Source: Coriobacteriia bacterium (GTDB taxonomy: Bacteria; Actinomycetota; Coriobacteriia; Coriobacteriales; UBA8131). From it: 6,196 nt of DNA. The notes below the pieces were generated by a model. It was not told the origin of the DNA and searched no databases. It saw only the letters and a program-made list of their open reading frames with translations. The translations under genes and the position numbers were made by a program. Location: NCBI GenBank assembly GCA_009781535.1, contig WQXX01000065.1, forward strand, positions 1 to 6,196, in the 5' to 3' direction. Below are positions 4,973 to 6,196 of this stretch, one piece after another (position 1 is the stretch's first letter; every line of letters starts with the position of its first letter).

Positions 4973-5752
4973 TTACAGGCGCACAGGGATGCCCTGGGCT
5001 GCCATATACGTTTTTACCTCGCGGATGGACAACTCGCCAAAATGGAAAACGCCGGCTGCGAGCACCGCGTCTGCCTCAGCTTCAAGTATACCTTCTGCGA
5101 AGTGCTCTATCCTGCCGGCGCCACCGCTGGCAACAACCGGGATATCGACTGCCCGTGCAACGGCGCGGGTAAGCGCCAGATCGAAGCCATCCTTGGTACC
5201 ATCGCGGTCCTTGGAGGTCAGCAGGATCTCCCCTGCTCCCCTGCGCGCTGCCTCGACAGCCCACTGGACAACATCCACGCCTGTGTCCGTATTGCCTCCG
5301 TTTATGACCACCGTCCATTTGTCAGCCGCAGGGCCGCCCGTTGCACGGCTTACCTGTCTGGCGTCGATGGCGCATACGATGGCGCCTGAGCCAAAGAGCT
5401 GTGCCGCCTGGGTGATGAGCGTTGGATCCTTAAAGGCCGCTGAGTTGATAGAGACCTTATCGGCGCCGGCAGTAATCATAGCCCGGATACCTTCTATATC
5501 GCGAAACCCTCCGCCAACCGCATAGGGGATCTTTATACCTTCTCGCACGCGTGTTGCCATCTCGATGGTGGTCGCACGCCCTTCTGTGGTTGCGGTGATA
5601 TCCAGAAAGACGATCTCGTCCGCACCCTGTTCCTCATAAGCGAAAGCCAACTCCACTGGGTTGCCTGCGTCACGCAGATTGACGAATTTGACCCCTTTGA
5701 CAACTCGCCCGTCTTTGAAATCAAGACAGGGAATAACCCGTTTAAAGCTCAT
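4973..5752 (-). CDS. hisF: Imidazole glycerol phosphate synthase, cyclase subunit
   Basis: HisF is the (beta/alpha)8-barrel cyclase that joins PRFAR with ammonia from the HisH glutaminase to give imidazole glycerol phosphate and AICAR. The 259-residue length is typical. Visible blocks are KRVIPCLDFKDGRVVKGVKF (4-23), DEIVFLDITAT (45-55), YAVGGGFRDI (77-86), GADKVSINSAA (96-106), IVCAIDARQV (125-134), TGVDVVQWA (157-165), GEILLTSKDRDGTKDGFD (174-191), and VVASGGAGR (206-214). Catalytic Asp11 and Asp130 fall at the same numbers as in Thermotoga HisF. GGAAAGGA lies six bases before the ATG at 5752. The start overlaps the end of hisA by 11 bases (ATGAGCTTTAA), suggesting coupled translation. hisH is not in the window and may lie upstream of hisA, which would be a common order. 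Confidence 0.97.
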   Translation of the reverse strand: MSFKRVIPCLDFKDGRVVKGVKFVNLRDAGNPVELAFAYEEQGADEIVFLDITATTEGRATTIEMATRVREGIKIPYAVGGGFRDIEGIRAMITAGADKVSINSAAFKDPTLITQAAQLFGSGAIVCAIDARQVSRATGGPAADKWTVVINGGNTDTGVDVVQWAVEAARRGAGEILLTSKDRDGTKDGFDLALTRAVARAVDIPVVASGGAGRIEHFAEGILEAEADAVLAAGVFHFGELSIREVKTYMAAQGIPVRL

Positions 5753-6196
5753 TTTCGATCCTTTCCAATAACTCTACTGCTTCTAATACCGTAAACGCTC
5801 CTTCATATATCGCACGACCGGCGATGACTCCTTCGATAAGACCCTTTGGCAAGGCTACGAGGTTTTCCAAGTCGTCAAGCGTTGAGACGCCACCTGAGGC
5901 AATAACCGGAAACCCGGCAATGCGGGCAATCCTTTCATATTCTTGCGCGTCAATGCCGGTCTGCATGCCGTCGCGCGAAATATCCGTGTATACCAGATGG
6001 CGGATCCCCCAGGATGCAAGTTCGGCGACAAGTTCGCTGGCGGGAATGCCGGCGCCCTGGCGCCAGCCTTGAATCGCAACCTCGCCGTTGCGGGCATCCA
6101 CACCGGCGCAGATTGCATCGCCATAACAGGCAGCTGCTTCGCGGGCGAATACAGGGTCGGTGATGAGCTTGGTGCCGATAACCACGCGATCTGCGC
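5742..6196 (-). CDS. hisA: HisA isomerase, C-terminal part (cut by window edge)
   Basis: HisA converts ProFAR to PRFAR by an Amadori rearrangement, the fourth step of histidine synthesis. The frame is open to the window edge: 150 residues are present, about 60% of the usual 240-250. The GTG at 6185 is an internal Val codon in ADRVVIGT, not a start. Seen are VVIGT (4-8 of the fragment), ICAGVDARNGEVAIQGW (28-44) with the likely second catalytic Asp at 33, YTDISRDGMQTGID (69-82) with the Thr 37 residues after that Asp as in Thermotoga HisA, VIASGGVSTLDDLE (97-110), and GVIAGRAIYEG (122-132), the phosphate-binding end. The N-terminal part with the first catalytic Asp lies outside. Some actinobacteria have a dual HisA/TrpF enzyme (PriA); the missing N-terminus prevents a firm choice. 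It ends 11 bases inside hisF. Confidence 0.95.
   Translation of the reverse strand, partial: ADRVVIGTKLITDPVFAREAAACYGDAICAGVDARNGEVAIQGWRQGAGIPASELVAELASWGIRHLVYTDISRDGMQTGIDAQEYERIARIAGFPVIASGGVSTLDDLENLVALPKGLIEGVIAGRAIYEGAFTVLEAVELLERIENEL

Noticed and set aside
4384..5525. Plus-strand frames of 158-200 codons opposite hisE, hisI and hisF
   Set aside because: The minus-strand products match complete histidine enzymes with catalytic residues; the antisense translations show no motif and no convincing ribosome site.
6183..6185. GTG at 6185 as the start of a short hisA
   Set aside because: The frame stays open to the window edge with the conserved ADR before VVIGT, so this is an internal valine codon of a truncated view.

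Overview
All supported genes lie on the minus strand, so the window reads from high to low coordinates. It suggests an anaerobic Gram-positive bacterium with roughly balanced GC. A Coriobacteriia-type actinobacterium is my low-confidence guess, based on formate-THF ligase next to an MtgA-like methyltransferase, a single-span signal peptidase and separate hisI and hisE. No rRNA, tRNA, CRISPR array, transposase or phage gene was seen.

Positions 6196 to 4309 carry the end of a histidine operon: hisA (cut by the window edge), hisF, hisI, hisE. The genes overlap or are separated by 3 to 25 bases. HisI and HisE act on consecutive early intermediates; HisA isomerises the product and HisF forms the imidazole ring. 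hisI and hisE are in the same frame, separated only by a TAG stop and one codon, so they look like a HisIE protein split by one stop.

Positions 4308 to 4017 are non-coding. They hold a GC-rich palindrome just after hisE and an exact 23-base copy of the hisE 3' end, stop codon included, 147 bases beyond the original. This region probably separates the histidine operon from the next transcription unit.

Positions 4016 to 1580 encode three consecutive single-span membrane proteins: a Ser/Asp-rich protein with a C-terminal anchor, a bitopic protein with an extracytoplasmic domain of unknown function, and a type I signal peptidase (lepB). The signal peptidase has a long acidic cytoplasmic tail built from a duplicated unit. 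The first two proteins were not recognised and are the least explained part of the window.

Positions 1525 to 1 hold one-carbon genes: a methyltetrahydrofolate:corrinoid methyltransferase of the MtgA/AcsE superfamily, then the N-terminal 218 residues of formate-tetrahydrofolate ligase (fhs), cut by the window edge. Together they suggest folate-bound C1 transfer linked to a corrinoid protein, as in the methyl branch of the Wood-Ljungdahl pathway or in methylamine/betaine demethylation. The corrinoid partner is not in the window.

Most of the window is housekeeping. The best candidates for something undescribed are the membrane-protein trio and the repeat structure after hisE.
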